This document shows, in pieces, positions 36,209 through 44,213 of a stretch of 64,000 nt of DNA; the first letter of the stretch is position 1, and every line of letters starts with the position of its first letter. The notes under the pieces are model-generated. The model did no database searches. It was not told the DNA's origin and saw only the letters and a program-made list of their open reading frames with translations. Position numbers and translations under genes: made by a program. The stretch is taken from positions 27,309 to 91,308 of the forward strand of contig NZ_JAGGOY010000079.1 in the NCBI RefSeq assembly GCF_018614095.1. The letters run 5' to 3'. Origin of the DNA: Streptomyces sp. ISL-87 (lineage in GTDB: Bacteria > Actinomycetota > Actinomycetes > Streptomycetales > Streptomycetaceae).

Positions 36209-36380
36209 CGCGTTCCACACGCTCCGGGGGCGGGGGTGTGGCCGCCGCCATTAACCGTCCCCGATCCGTTCCTTAAGCCTGCCTCAAGATCTCGGGAGTG
36301 AGACCCGAACGGCACGTTTGTCCGTTTTCCGGTCGCTAGCGTGCTGCTCGACCCTCATCCCAACACAGAGGCAGGTCCGC

Positions 36381-37883
36381 ATGGCTGGCAATTCCCATCG
36401 CCGTACGACGAGCGGCAAGGCGAAGGCGGCTGCGGCCCTTGCCGTCGCGGCGGCCGTCGGGGGCACCGCCCTGGCGCTGACGGGTACCGCACAAGCGGCA
36501 TCGGTCGGCGCGGCCTTCACCAAGGCGAGCGGCTGGACCGCCGGTTACACCGGGCAGTACGTCATCACCAACCACAGCGGCGAGGTGCTGGGGGACTGGA
36601 CGCTCGAGTTCGACCTGCCCGCCGGCACGACCCTCTCTTCCCTTTGGAACGGCGAACAAGCCGTCAACGGGCAGCATGTGACGGTCAAGCCGCCCCGGTG
36701 GGACACCGCCGGGCTCGCGGCCGGCAGCTCGCTCACAGTCGGGTTCGTCACCACCGCGAGCGGGACCGCGGGAGACCCGACGGGGTGCCTCATCAACAAG
36801 GCGAAGTGCTCCGCGGGCACCGGATCGACACCCAGCCCCAGCGGCCGGCCCACCACGCGCCCCACCACCGCGCCGACGCCTCCCGGCACGCCCACCCCCT
36901 CCAGGCCAACGGCCGCGCCCACCGCCACCGCCACCGCCACCGCCACGCCGAAGCCGACCCCCACCCGCCCCCCGGGCGGCGGCACCGCCACGCCCGCCGG
37001 CGTCGCGCCGTACGTGGACACCTCGCTCTACCCGGCCTATGACCTTCTGGACACCGCGGCCAAGACCGGGGTGACGGAGTTCAACCTCGCCTTCATCACC
37101 TCCGGCGGCAGCTGCTCCCCGCTCTGGGGCGGCACCACGGCCCTCGATGCCGACCGGGTCGCCTCGCAGATCGCCGCCCTCCGGGCCAAGGGCGGAGACG
37201 TCCGTGTGTCGTTCGGCGGTGCCGCCGGCTCCGAACTGGGCCTGGTGTGCACCTCCCCCACCAGCCTCGCCGCCGCGTACGGCAAGGTCGTGGACGCGTA
37301 CGGGCTGACCAAGGTGGACTTCGACATCGAGGGCGCGGCCCTGCCCGACACCGCTTCGAACACCCGGCGCGCGCAGGCCATCGCGCAGCTGCAGAAGACG
37401 CATCCCGGGCTCGACGTCTCGTTCACTCTCCCCGTGATGCCCGAGGGGCTCACCCAGCCCGGTGTCGACCTGATCGCCAATGCCCGGCAGAACGGGGTGG
37501 CGATCTCCGCCGTCAACATCATGGCGATGGACTACGGCCCCGCGTACAGCGGTGACATGGGCGACTACGCGATCTCGGCGGCCACCGCTACTCAGGCGCA
37601 GATCAAGGGTGTACTGGGCCTCACCGACGCGGCCGCGTGGAAGGCCGTGGCCGTCACTCCGATGATCGGCGTCAACGACGTCTCCAGTGAGGTCTTCAAG
37701 GTGGACGACGCCACCCAGCTCGTGAACTTCGCCCGGTCCAAGGGACTCGGCTGGCTCGCGATGTGGTCCGGCGCCCGCGACCGGCAGTGCCCGGGCGGCC
37801 CGAAGAACACCGCCGACCCGACGTGCTCGTCCATCGCCCAGGAGCCGCTGGCCTTCGCGAAGGCCTTCGGCGCCCGCGGCTAG
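36381..37883 (+). CDS. Secreted chitinase: CBM2 + linker + GH18
   Basis: 500 aa from ATG 36381. Signal peptide with a long n-region (HRRTTSGKAKAAAALAVAAAVGGTALALTGTAQA). Residues about 40-140 form a CBM2-like binding domain (FTKASGWTAGYTGQYVITNHSGEVLGDWTLEFDLPAGTTLSSLW). A Pro/Thr-rich linker follows (codons for TPTPSRPTAAPTATATA). From about 210 the GH18 barrel begins, with the catalytic motif in LTKVDFDIEG (DxDxE, Glu as acid) and YG/MAMDYG. The enzyme cleaves chitin outside the cell. The subfamily is short, resembling ChiC/ChiD-like exo-acting chitinases. Confidence 0.93.
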   Translation: MAGNSHRRTTSGKAKAAAALAVAAAVGGTALALTGTAQAASVGAAFTKASGWTAGYTGQYVITNHSGEVLGDWTLEFDLPAGTTLSSLWNGEQAVNGQHVTVKPPRWDTAGLAAGSSLTVGFVTTASGTAGDPTGCLINKAKCSAGTGSTPSPSGRPTTRPTTAPTPPGTPTPSRPTAAPTATATATATPKPTPTRPPGGGTATPAGVAPYVDTSLYPAYDLLDTAAKTGVTEFNLAFITSGGSCSPLWGGTTALDADRVASQIAALRAKGGDVRVSFGGAAGSELGLVCTSPTSLAAAYGKVVDAYGLTKVDFDIEGAALPDTASNTRRAQAIAQLQKTHPGLDVSFTLPVMPEGLTQPGVDLIANARQNGVAISAVNIMAMDYGPAYSGDMGDYAISAATATQAQIKGVLGLTDAAAWKAVAVTPMIGVNDVSSEVFKVDDATQLVNFARSKGLGWLAMWSGARDRQCPGGPKNTADPTCSSIAQEPLAFAKAFGARG

Positions 37884-37903
37884 TACGGCGATTCACGCTT
37901 GGC

Positions 37904-37942
37904 GGTACGAGGTCGCAGCTCCGCGGGCTGCGACCTCGTACC
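37904..37942. terminator. Hairpin terminator between chitinase and MFS gene
   Basis: Perfect 15-bp arms (GGTACGAGGTCGCAG at 37904-37918, complement at 37928-37942) with a 9-nt loop, 20 nt after the chitinase stop. The convergent MFS gene ends 28 bp further on, so it likely serves both. Confidence 0.85.
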
Positions 37943-37969
37943 AGCGCTACCGACCGGTGACTTCAGGTA

Positions 37970-39259
37970 TCACGCGATAGCGGCGGAGGATGCCTCCTTC
38001 GCCTCCCTGCGGCGGCGCGCGTCCTCGTCCGTCTCCGCGTCGTAGGAGATCAGCTTGGGCAGCAGCACCGCCAGCGCGGCCACCGAGGCCACGCAGGCCA
38101 GGCCGCCGCTCCAGAACGCGGAGCGGGTGCCCGTCCAGCCGGCCATGGCGCCCGCCCGCATCTGGCCCAGCTGCGGGCCCACGCTGTACGAGAGCACCTC
38201 GATGCCCGCGAGCCGCCCGCGCAGGTCCTCCGGGATCGTCTGGTTCCAGATCGTGCCGCGGCCCAGACCGCTCAGCATGTCCCCGGCGCCGGCCGCCGCC
38301 AGGCACAGCAGCACCAGCCAGATGTTCGTGAACCAGCCCGCCGCCGCGATCGCCACACCCCACGCGGCCGCGCCGAATACGACGAACAGCCCGTGCCGGC
38401 GCACCCGTGACGTCCAGCCGCTGGTCAGGCCCAGGAGCAGCGAGCCGACCGAGCCGACCGCGTACATCAGGCCCAGCGACCACTCGGCGTGCAGTTCCTC
38501 CGCCAGGAAGGGGAAGATCGTGTTCGGGAAGGCGAAGAGCATCGCGGCCAGGTCGATGGCGTAGGTCCCCAGCAGCACGGGACGGCTCCACGCGTAGCGG
38601 GCCCCTTCGGCGATTCCCCGGAGGGAAGGCCGCTCCGCGTCGTGCGAGGGCGGCGCGGGGCTGAGCCGCGTGCACAAGGCGACCGAGACCACGAAGCCCA
38701 GGACGGTCGCGGCGTAGGCCGGTGCGAATCCGGCGTACGCGACGACCAGGCCTGCCAGGGAGGGGCCCGCGATGGCGCCGATCTGGTAGCGCAGGCCGTT
38801 GAGCGCTGCGGCGGCGGTCAGCTGGTCGTGCGGCACGATCCTGGCCATCAGCGAGTCCAGCGCGGGTCTCTGAAGCCCGGTCAGTGCCGACACCCCGGCC
38901 GCGACCACGTACAGCGGCCACAGCAGCGGCCGCGGAAGCAGGGCGTTGACCAGCAGCATCAGGGCCAGAACTCCCAGCCCGGCCTCGGTCAGCAGGATCA
39001 TCCGCCGCCGGTCGACGGCGTCGGCCAGCGCGCCTCCGTAGAGCCCGAAGACCACGAGGGGGACCAGTTCCACCGCGCCCATGGCGCCGACGGCCAGCGG
39101 CGAGTCCGTCAGGTGCTTGATCTGCAGCGGCAGGGCGATCATCGCCATGAAGCTGCCGAAATAGGTGACGGTGCCCTGGAAGAACAAAAGCCGGAAGTCC
39201 CTGACGGAACGCCACGGGGACAGGTCGGGCAGTATCGAGGAAATCCGGCTGGTGCTCAC
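37970..39259 (-). CDS. MFS transporter (EntS/MefA-like, DHA3 type)
   Basis: 429 aa from GTG 39259. About twelve helices. It begins SPWRSVRDFRLLFFQGTVTYFGSFMAMIALPLQIKHLTDSPLAVGAMGAVELVPLVVFGLYGGALADAVDRRRMIL, the classic start and motif A (GALADAVDRRR) of the DHA3 branch that exports enterobactin and macrolides. The mid-loop and second half are complete. Substrate unknown. A longer frame upstream lacks homologous character. Confidence 0.92.
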   Translation of the reverse strand: MSTSRISSILPDLSPWRSVRDFRLLFFQGTVTYFGSFMAMIALPLQIKHLTDSPLAVGAMGAVELVPLVVFGLYGGALADAVDRRRMILLTEAGLGVLALMLLVNALLPRPLLWPLYVVAAGVSALTGLQRPALDSLMARIVPHDQLTAAAALNGLRYQIGAIAGPSLAGLVVAYAGFAPAYAATVLGFVVSVALCTRLSPAPPSHDAERPSLRGIAEGARYAWSRPVLLGTYAIDLAAMLFAFPNTIFPFLAEELHAEWSLGLMYAVGSVGSLLLGLTSGWTSRVRRHGLFVVFGAAAWGVAIAAAGWFTNIWLVLLCLAAAGAGDMLSGLGRGTIWNQTIPEDLRGRLAGIEVLSYSVGPQLGQMRAGAMAGWTGTRSAFWSGGLACVASVAALAVLLPKLISYDAETDEDARRRREAKEASSAAIA

Positions 39260-39325
39260 AGCAGACGATCGTCCGTGCTGTCACCGGTCCAGGGCAACCG
39301 GTTTCTTCACCGCGCGACTACGCGC

Positions 39326-39739
39326 TCAGGCGGCGTGGTGGGGGCGGTGGAGCTGGGCCTGGCCGAAGAGGTGGTCGTAGCCGGGTGGGAGCTGGAGCAG
39401 GAGCCTGCCGGTGAGTTCCTGGCCGGCGGCTTCGGCGGCCACGCTGAGGACGGCGCTGACGTCCCACATCGCGGTGGCCTCGTTGGCGCCCTCGATCCAC
39501 GCCGCGGTCGCTCGGACGAAACGCTCCGCGGAGAGGGGTTCGGCCGCCTGGAGGGGGTTGAGGAGGATCAAGGCGTAGGTCTCGGGCAGGCGGGCCGCGA
39601 GTTCGGCCCGCTCGGCGCCGACGATGTGGGCGCCGAGCAGGGCCAGCACGACGCGGGCCGCACTGTCGGCCTCATCCCGGGTGTTGTACGCGCCGCGTTC
39701 CTGGACGTGGTCGAGGAACGCTTCCCATCGCAGGGGCAT
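39326..39739 (-). CDS. DUF2267 domain protein
   Basis: 137 aa, all helical: RWEAFLDHVQERGAYNTRDEADSAARVVLALLGAHIVGAERAELAARLPETYALILL and LSAERFVRATAAWI. This is the DUF2267 family, often found beside stress genes in Actinobacteria. Its role is unknown. It lies downstream of hsp20 on the same strand (135 bp apart) and may be induced with it. Confidence 0.9.
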   Translation of the reverse strand: MPLRWEAFLDHVQERGAYNTRDEADSAARVVLALLGAHIVGAERAELAARLPETYALILLNPLQAAEPLSAERFVRATAAWIEGANEATAMWDVSAVLSVAAEAAGQELTGRLLLQLPPGYDHLFGQAQLHRPHHAA

Positions 39740-39873
39740 CGGTGCAAGCCTCCCTCAGCGGTGTACGGCGGTGCGGTGTACGGAGGTGCGGAGGACGGGG
39801 CTGCCGGGGGGAGGGAGGGGCTCGTCCCGTCCTCCGCCGTTCGGGGTGGCGAGAAGGGTGCGGCTGGTGCGGC

Positions 39874-40308
39874 TCAGCCGCTGATCTGCTTGCGCCCGTC
39901 GTTGGCGCTGATCCTGATCTTGCGGGGCTTGGCGCGTTCGGCGATCGGAATGCGCAGCGTCAGGACTCCGGCGTCGTAGTCGGCCTGAATGTTCTCGGTG
40001 TCGAGGGTGTCGGCCAGCATGATCTGCCGGGAGAAGACGCCCAGCGGACGCTCGGAGAGCTCCATCTGCACGGCGTCGGCCGCGGCCGTGGGGCGGCGTT
40101 CGGCCTTGACGGTGAGCATGTTCCGCTCGACGTCGATGTCGATCGCGTCGGTGGAGACGCCTGGGAGGTCAAAGGCGATCACGTATGCGTCCCCCTCCCG
40201 GTAGGCATCCATCGGCATCACGGACGGCTTCGTCCAGGTCCCCGGCGTGCCCACCAGCTGCTGGGTGAGGCGGTCGAGCTCGCGGAACGGGTCGGTGCGC
40301 ATCAACAT
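39874..40308 (-). CDS. hsp18: Hsp20/alpha-crystallin small heat-shock protein
   Basis: 144 aa from ATG 40308 with GGAGG upstream. The alpha-crystallin domain runs from MDAYREGDAYVIAFDLPGVSTDAIDIDVERNMLTVKAERR to the conserved GVLTLRIPIAE, with the C-terminal IRIS (IxI) anchor in PRKIRISAND. It binds unfolding proteins and prevents aggregation. The promoter region holds two operator-like repeats matching the RheA type known for hsp18 of Streptomyces albus. The symbol follows that family and is provisional. Confidence 0.92.
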   Translation of the reverse strand: MLMRTDPFRELDRLTQQLVGTPGTWTKPSVMPMDAYREGDAYVIAFDLPGVSTDAIDIDVERNMLTVKAERRPTAAADAVQMELSERPLGVFSRQIMLADTLDTENIQADYDAGVLTLRIPIAERAKPRKIRISANDGRKQISG

Positions 40309-40367
40309 CGCGAAACACCTCCAGATCGGTCCAGGCAGGAACTGCCAATGCGCTTCAACGTGTATCC

Positions 40368-40421
40368 GTTGTAACATGTCGTCCAGACGATGACAAGGGC
40401 AATGTCGTCTGCCGGACGACT
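40368..40421 (-). promoter_or_regulatory. hsp20 promoter with two RheA-like operators
   Basis: On the minus strand TTGTCA (40391-40396) and TACAAC (40368-40373) are spaced by 17 bp, a good vegetative promoter. The repeat TGTCATC-N5-GACGACA (40377-40395) lies between and over these elements and differs in one position from the TGTCATC-N5-GATGACA repeat I recall for RheA. A second copy, AGTCGTC-N5-GACGACA (40403-40421), is 26 bp upstream. The STAS gene is divergent, so it could share the control. RheA binding is inferred from motif and gene context. Confidence 0.72.
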
Positions 40422-40553
40422 CGGAACACGGCGGAGACTGCGATGCGAGAGGGCCACGCCACCACCAGCGACGTATTGCGAAGCCTGAAACCGGCCACGG
40501 AGCGCGGCCGAACGCGCACCCACCGTGGCACCCGGGAAGGAGAGGGACGGGCC

Positions 40554-40946
40554 ATGGACACAAGAGGAATCTCGCCATCCAGCCGTGCCGTCACGGCCTC
40601 ACCCACGCCTTCCGCCCCGGCTACGACGGACCATGCCACCGTCACCACGACCCACCTTGACGACCGCATCACCGTGGCGGTGACCGGAGAGATCGACATC
40701 GCGACCGCGCCCCTGCTGGCCAATGCCCTCCATGCCGCACTCGCGGGCAACACACCACGGGTCGAAGCCGACTTCAGCGCGGTGTCCTTCTGCGACTGCT
40801 CCGGACTCAGCGTCCTTCTCGGCATCCGGCACCAAGCCGACAGCCAGGGACGCGCCTTCCACGTGGCAGGAGTTACCTCGCGCCAGGTGCAGAGGCTCTT
40901 CCAGGCAACCGGCACGACCACCCTGACCACCCCACCCCTGGCTTGA
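40554..40946 (+). CDS. STAS-domain anti-anti-sigma factor
   Basis: 130 aa from ATG 40554 (GGAAGGAGAGGG upstream). The first 40 residues are Ser/Thr/Pro rich. The STAS domain follows: ITVAVTGEIDIATAPLLANALHAALAGNTPRVEADFSAVSFCDCSGLSVLLGIRHQA. At the phosphorylation site the usual DSSG is DCSG, so the Ser normally phosphorylated by a partner kinase is Cys; Ser in CSG is still present. It would bind an anti-sigma kinase and free a SigB-type sigma factor. Context with hsp20 suggests a stress role. Confidence 0.88.
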   Translation: MDTRGISPSSRAVTASPTPSAPATTDHATVTTTHLDDRITVAVTGEIDIATAPLLANALHAALAGNTPRVEADFSAVSFCDCSGLSVLLGIRHQADSQGRAFHVAGVTSRQVQRLFQATGTTTLTTPPLA

Positions 40947-40995
40947 GTTGTCGGGAGACGTCTCGGGTTCCAGTGCCCCGTGGCAGGATGACGCA

Positions 40996-41388
40996 ATGGG
41001 ACGTATTCGACAGACGGTCAGTTCTGGGTCACCCCTCGAACCGAAGATTGGATTTTCGCGGGCAGTCCGCAAAGGGGCGCATGTGGCGGTTGCCGGCACT
41101 GCTCCCATCGGAGACGACGGATCGACCGTGGGGATGGGTGACGTCTATGCCCAGACCGTCAGGTGTCTGGACATTGCAGAGGGCGCACTGAAGGAAGCGG
41201 GGGCATCACTGGAGGATGTCGTGCGGACCCGCATCATGCTCACTGACGTGACTCGATGGAAGGAAGCCGCGCAAGCCCACGGAGAGCGGCTCGCGTCGGT
41301 CCGTCCGGCATGCACCTTCATCGAGGTCTCGCGTTTCATCGATCCGGACTGGCTCGTCGAAATAGAGCTCGACGCGATCCTCGACTAG
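40996..41388 (+). CDS. RidA family protein (imine deaminase-like)
   Basis: 130 aa from ATG 40996; an upstream in-frame start (40948) exists. The sequence FSRAVRKGAHVAVAGTAPIGDDG, QTVRCLDIAEGALKEAGASLEDVVRTRIMLTDVTRWKEAAQAH and PACTFIEVSRFIDPDWLVEIELDAI matches the RidA/YjgF chorismate-mutase-like fold. The key substrate-binding Arg of RidA is in VVRTRIMLTD (RTR). Expected to form trimers in the cytoplasm and hydrolyse reactive enamine/imine intermediates. Confidence 0.94.
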   Translation: MGRIRQTVSSGSPLEPKIGFSRAVRKGAHVAVAGTAPIGDDGSTVGMGDVYAQTVRCLDIAEGALKEAGASLEDVVRTRIMLTDVTRWKEAAQAHGERLASVRPACTFIEVSRFIDPDWLVEIELDAILD

Positions 41389-41423
41389 GGCCTGTCTTCC
41401 GTTCTGTGCGCACTGCAGCAGGA

Positions 41424-41753
41424 TCACAAAGTCGTATCTGCGGCTGTTTTTAGCGCTTCCCTGCAGAACGTTCGCACCCTCAGACACGGCAGCACGGCCC
41501 GTTCGACGGGCGACGGCGCCGGGCCGTCCAGATCGAGCAGGCCAGTCGGCTCCAGCGGCGGCTGGGCGAGGAACCGCGGTGTGCTCCCGCCGTGCCGCTG
41601 GGCGGCGTGGACCAGGAACGGGTGGCAGAGGAACACGTCCCCGGCCTCCCCGGCGGCGGCCACCTCGCGGAACGCCGGAGTGGCCATGCCGCCAATCCGC
41701 ACGACCGGCTCGGTCCCGCGCTGAGGTGATCCGTAGGCCTGTGCGAACATCCT
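41424..41753 (-). pseudogene. Phytanoyl-CoA dioxygenase (PhyH)-like remnant
   Basis: The minus frame reads GTEPVVRIGGMATPAFREVAAAGEAGDVFLCHPFLVHAAQRHGGSTPRFLAQPPLEPTGLLDL. The GDVFLCHPFLVHAAQRH segment is the C-terminal iron-ligand strand (distal His) and the Arg after it binds 2-oxoglutarate. The N-terminal HxD motif is absent. The sequence loses protein character upstream of about 41750. This is a C-terminal piece of an Fe(II)/2OG dioxygenase. Confidence 0.7.
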
Positions 41754-41948
41754 CTCGCTGATGCGGGGATGGAACAGGGGGGCGGTTATGCGCGAGGGCA
41801 CCCGAAAGTCGGTACGGTCACGCCGTCGCCCTGGCGTGCTGTGCGACTTCCTCTTGCACCGGGTCCCCGGCTGACGGACATTTCCGCGGGCTTCCGCACG
41901 TACCTTCAGAGTGGTCTCTGCGGTCACTGCCCTTCGGCAGGCCCGGGA

Positions 41949-42248
41949 CTAGTGCACCTGGATGCCCGCGCCGTAAGCCGTGCCGCCGCTGTAACAGGTG
42001 GCGGTGCTCGTGGTGCCGACGCGGCGCCACGTGGGGTCGTACACGGTGTAGTCCTGCGCCCAGGTCCTGTCGCACCTGGTGTAGACGCGGAACTCACCCG
42101 TCCCGTTGGTGCACGTGCCGGCCGCCGTGGTGCTCGACTTGTACCAGGTGCGGCAGTCGTACGCGTCCGCGGAGGCCGGGCTCGCGCCGACGACCGTCAA
42201 GGCGGCGCCCACAGCCATGGAACTGATCAAAGAGAGAACGCGCTTCAT
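41949..42248 (-). CDS. Small secreted protein with four cysteines
   Basis: 99 aa. Signal peptide SLISSMAVGAALTVVGASPASA with cleavage expected before DAYDC. The mature 70 residues contain four Cys (DCRTW, TCTNG, RCDRT, TCYSG), probably two disulfides, and many aromatic and Thr residues. It resembles small Streptomyces secreted proteins of unknown function. The start is well supported by the signal peptide. Confidence 0.75.
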   Translation of the reverse strand: MKRVLSLISSMAVGAALTVVGASPASADAYDCRTWYKSSTTAAGTCTNGTGEFRVYTRCDRTWAQDYTVYDPTWRRVGTTSTATCYSGGTAYGAGIQVH

Positions 42249-42358
42249 TCCCGCCCCCGATTGGTGGACCGTTGCTCCGAGGATCTAGGCCGCTCTCCAC
42301 TATCGGGGGCGCGCCCTTCCCCTCACAACCCCTGGGTGCCCACCGCGCCTTCGGCGGG

Positions 42359-42955
42359 TCAGTTCGTGACCGGCCACTCCAGCGGGTCCTTGTAGAAGCC
42401 CTGAGTGAGTTCCACCGCGGCGGCCTTGTCGCCGTCCTGGATGACGAAGGCGGTGCAGATGTTCTCCGACTGGCCGGGGCTCAGCTGCTTTCCGCTGTCC
42501 GTCTCCGGGCAGTTGGGCCACTTCGCGGAGCCCATCAGGACGAGGAGGGCACGGGTGCGGTTGCCCCTTTCCGTCCTGATGACCAGGTCGCCGTCCATGT
42601 CGCCGACCTCCATGGGCGCACCGCTCTTGTGGGTGACCGTCGACCAGACGAAGACGGGAACCTCCGGGCCCTTCTTCTCGTCCTTCTCCAGACCGGACGC
42701 GTCCATGTCGGCCGTGGTGCCCGTCTCCACCTTGGTCGGCGTGACCGTGTACTTGGCCCCCGTGGACTTCTGCTTGTCGCTTTCCTGTTCCGGGCTGGCC
42801 TCACCCAGGCGGAAGGTCTTCTTCTCGTCCTTGGCGGCGGAGCCGGAGCTGCCCCGGTTCTTCTTTCCCGAACCCAAGCCGTTACAGCCGGTCAGCGCCA
42901 CAACGAGCGCCAGGGCACCCACCGCAGCCGGAACGGTACGCGTCCACGTACGCAT
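42359..42955 (-). CDS. Secreted lipoprotein, unknown function
   Basis: 198 aa from ATG 42955 (GGAAAGAG upstream). Signal sequence TVPAAVGALALVVALTGC, lipobox LTGC, followed by NGLGSGKKNRGSSGSAAKDEKK (flexible Ser/Lys linker). The mature domain (YTVTPTKVETGTTADMDASGLEKDEKKGPEVPVFVWSTVTHKSGAPMEVGDMDGDLVIRT) is an immunoglobulin-like beta fold, with Cys in NCPETD and NICTAF probably bonded. It may act at the cell surface. Monocistronic. Confidence 0.85.
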   Translation of the reverse strand: MRTWTRTVPAAVGALALVVALTGCNGLGSGKKNRGSSGSAAKDEKKTFRLGEASPEQESDKQKSTGAKYTVTPTKVETGTTADMDASGLEKDEKKGPEVPVFVWSTVTHKSGAPMEVGDMDGDLVIRTERGNRTRALLVLMGSAKWPNCPETDSGKQLSPGQSENICTAFVIQDGDKAAAVELTQGFYKDPLEWPVTN

Positions 42956-43048
42956 CTCTTTCCACACTCCCCGTTGACGTCCTCGTCGTACGCCGATCAT
43001 CCTGCCAGAACGAGATCGTCCACTTGTACGAGGGGAGCGCGGAATCAT

Positions 43049-43660
43049 TCACTCCACCACCAGGTCCGCACGGGCGCGCCCCGGTGCGATCAGGCGGGCG
43101 TTCGCCTCGTCCGAGCGGGCCACCCACTCCCTGGCGTACGTCGCCTCCTTGCCGTGGCGCACATGGCGGTCAACCAGCCGCCGGACGCGTACCCCGTCGT
43201 CCGGCGCCAGGAACCAGACCTCGTCGAGCAGGGGCCTGACCTCCGCCCAGCTTTCCTCCTCGTACAGCAGATAGTTGCCCTCGGTGATCACCAGCCGTAC
43301 GGCGGGCGCGACCCGGATGCTTCCCGCGACCGGCTCCTCCAGTGAGCGGTCGAAGGCCGGGGCGTAGACCACACCGGCGGCGGGCTCACGCAGCCGTCGC
43401 AGCAGTGCCGTGTACCCCGCCGCGTCGAAGGTGTCCGGCGCGCCCTTGCGGTCGGCCCGGCCCTGACGCACCAACTCGGCCTGGGCCAGGTGGAATCCGT
43501 CCATCGGTACCACCACGGCCAGCCCCGGCCCCAGCTCCCGGGCCAGGCGCGCGGCCAGAGTGGACTTCCCCGCACCGGGCGCCCCCGCGATCCCCAGGAT
43601 CCGCCGAGCGCCCGACGCGGCGAGGCCGCGGGCCCGTCCCTCCAGCTCCGTCATATCCAT
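43049..43660 (-). CDS. P-loop nucleoside/nucleotide kinase family protein
   Basis: 203 aa from ATG 43660 (GGAGG upstream). Walker A is GIAGAPGAGKSTLAARLARELG; VVVPMDGFHLAQAELVRQGRADRKGAPDTFDAAGY is the uridine-kinase/pantothenate-kinase pattern (DGFHL). VRLVITEGNYLLYEEESWAEV is the second Walker-like strand. It belongs to the Udk/FrcK/PanK-like group and phosphorylates a small metabolite in the cytoplasm; which one is not clear. Confidence 0.88.
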   Translation of the reverse strand: MDMTELEGRARGLAASGARRILGIAGAPGAGKSTLAARLARELGPGLAVVVPMDGFHLAQAELVRQGRADRKGAPDTFDAAGYTALLRRLREPAAGVVYAPAFDRSLEEPVAGSIRVAPAVRLVITEGNYLLYEEESWAEVRPLLDEVWFLAPDDGVRVRRLVDRHVRHGKEATYAREWVARSDEANARLIAPGRARADLVVE

Positions 43661-43911
43661 GCCTCCATCCTGCCTGGGCGGCATTCCCGGAGGGGTGCCC
43701 CGTCGCTTGCTCGGTCCGGTGGCAGCGGCCAGTGGGCGATGTCGGCTCGGGTCGCTCGGGTCGGGTGCGGCGGGGTCTCCCACCGCCGCGCACGGGGCCA
43801 TACGGAGCACCTCGCGGAACGGTTCACGCGTTTGCCGCAGCCGCGGCCCGGCTACCACGACCGGCGGGCGCTCGAAGGCGGGGCGCCGCCGGGCGTACTA
43901 GCGTCGTCGGT

Positions 43912-44187
43912 ATGACAAATCCTCCGCGGCGCTACACCGTCGTACTGAAGCCACAGATCGCCGATCGTGAAGGGCACACGAACCACGGGGCGAGCATGCG
44001 CTCAGCCTCGGTCGAGGCCACCGGCGACACGGGGGCGAGCGGCTTCCCCCGCTACGAGGGCGACGGCCTCCAGGTGGACATCGACCCCGGCACCCACGCC
44101 GTGGAAGCGGTCACGGTCGACGGCCGGGAGCTGCCCTACGGGTGGACGGCGGAGGCCACGGCTCAGGGTGAGACCCCGCGGGCCTGA
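43912..44187 (+). CDS. Small hypothetical protein (91 aa), possibly DUF6296
   Basis: Begins MTNPPRRYTVVLKPQIADREGHTNHG and ends with strands GDGLQVDIDPGTHAVEAVTVDGRELPYG. A small beta-rich protein, similar in outline to a Streptomyces family I associate with DUF6296 (ATG, RRYxVxL start, GTHAVEAVTVDG). That assignment is from memory and weak. Ends 26 bp from the convergent transporter gene. Confidence 0.55.
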   Translation: MTNPPRRYTVVLKPQIADREGHTNHGASMRSASVEATGDTGASGFPRYEGDGLQVDIDPGTHAVEAVTVDGRELPYGWTAEATAQGETPRA

Positions 44188-44213
44188 GCCATCGGAGCCG
44201 CGCCCGTCCGCGA

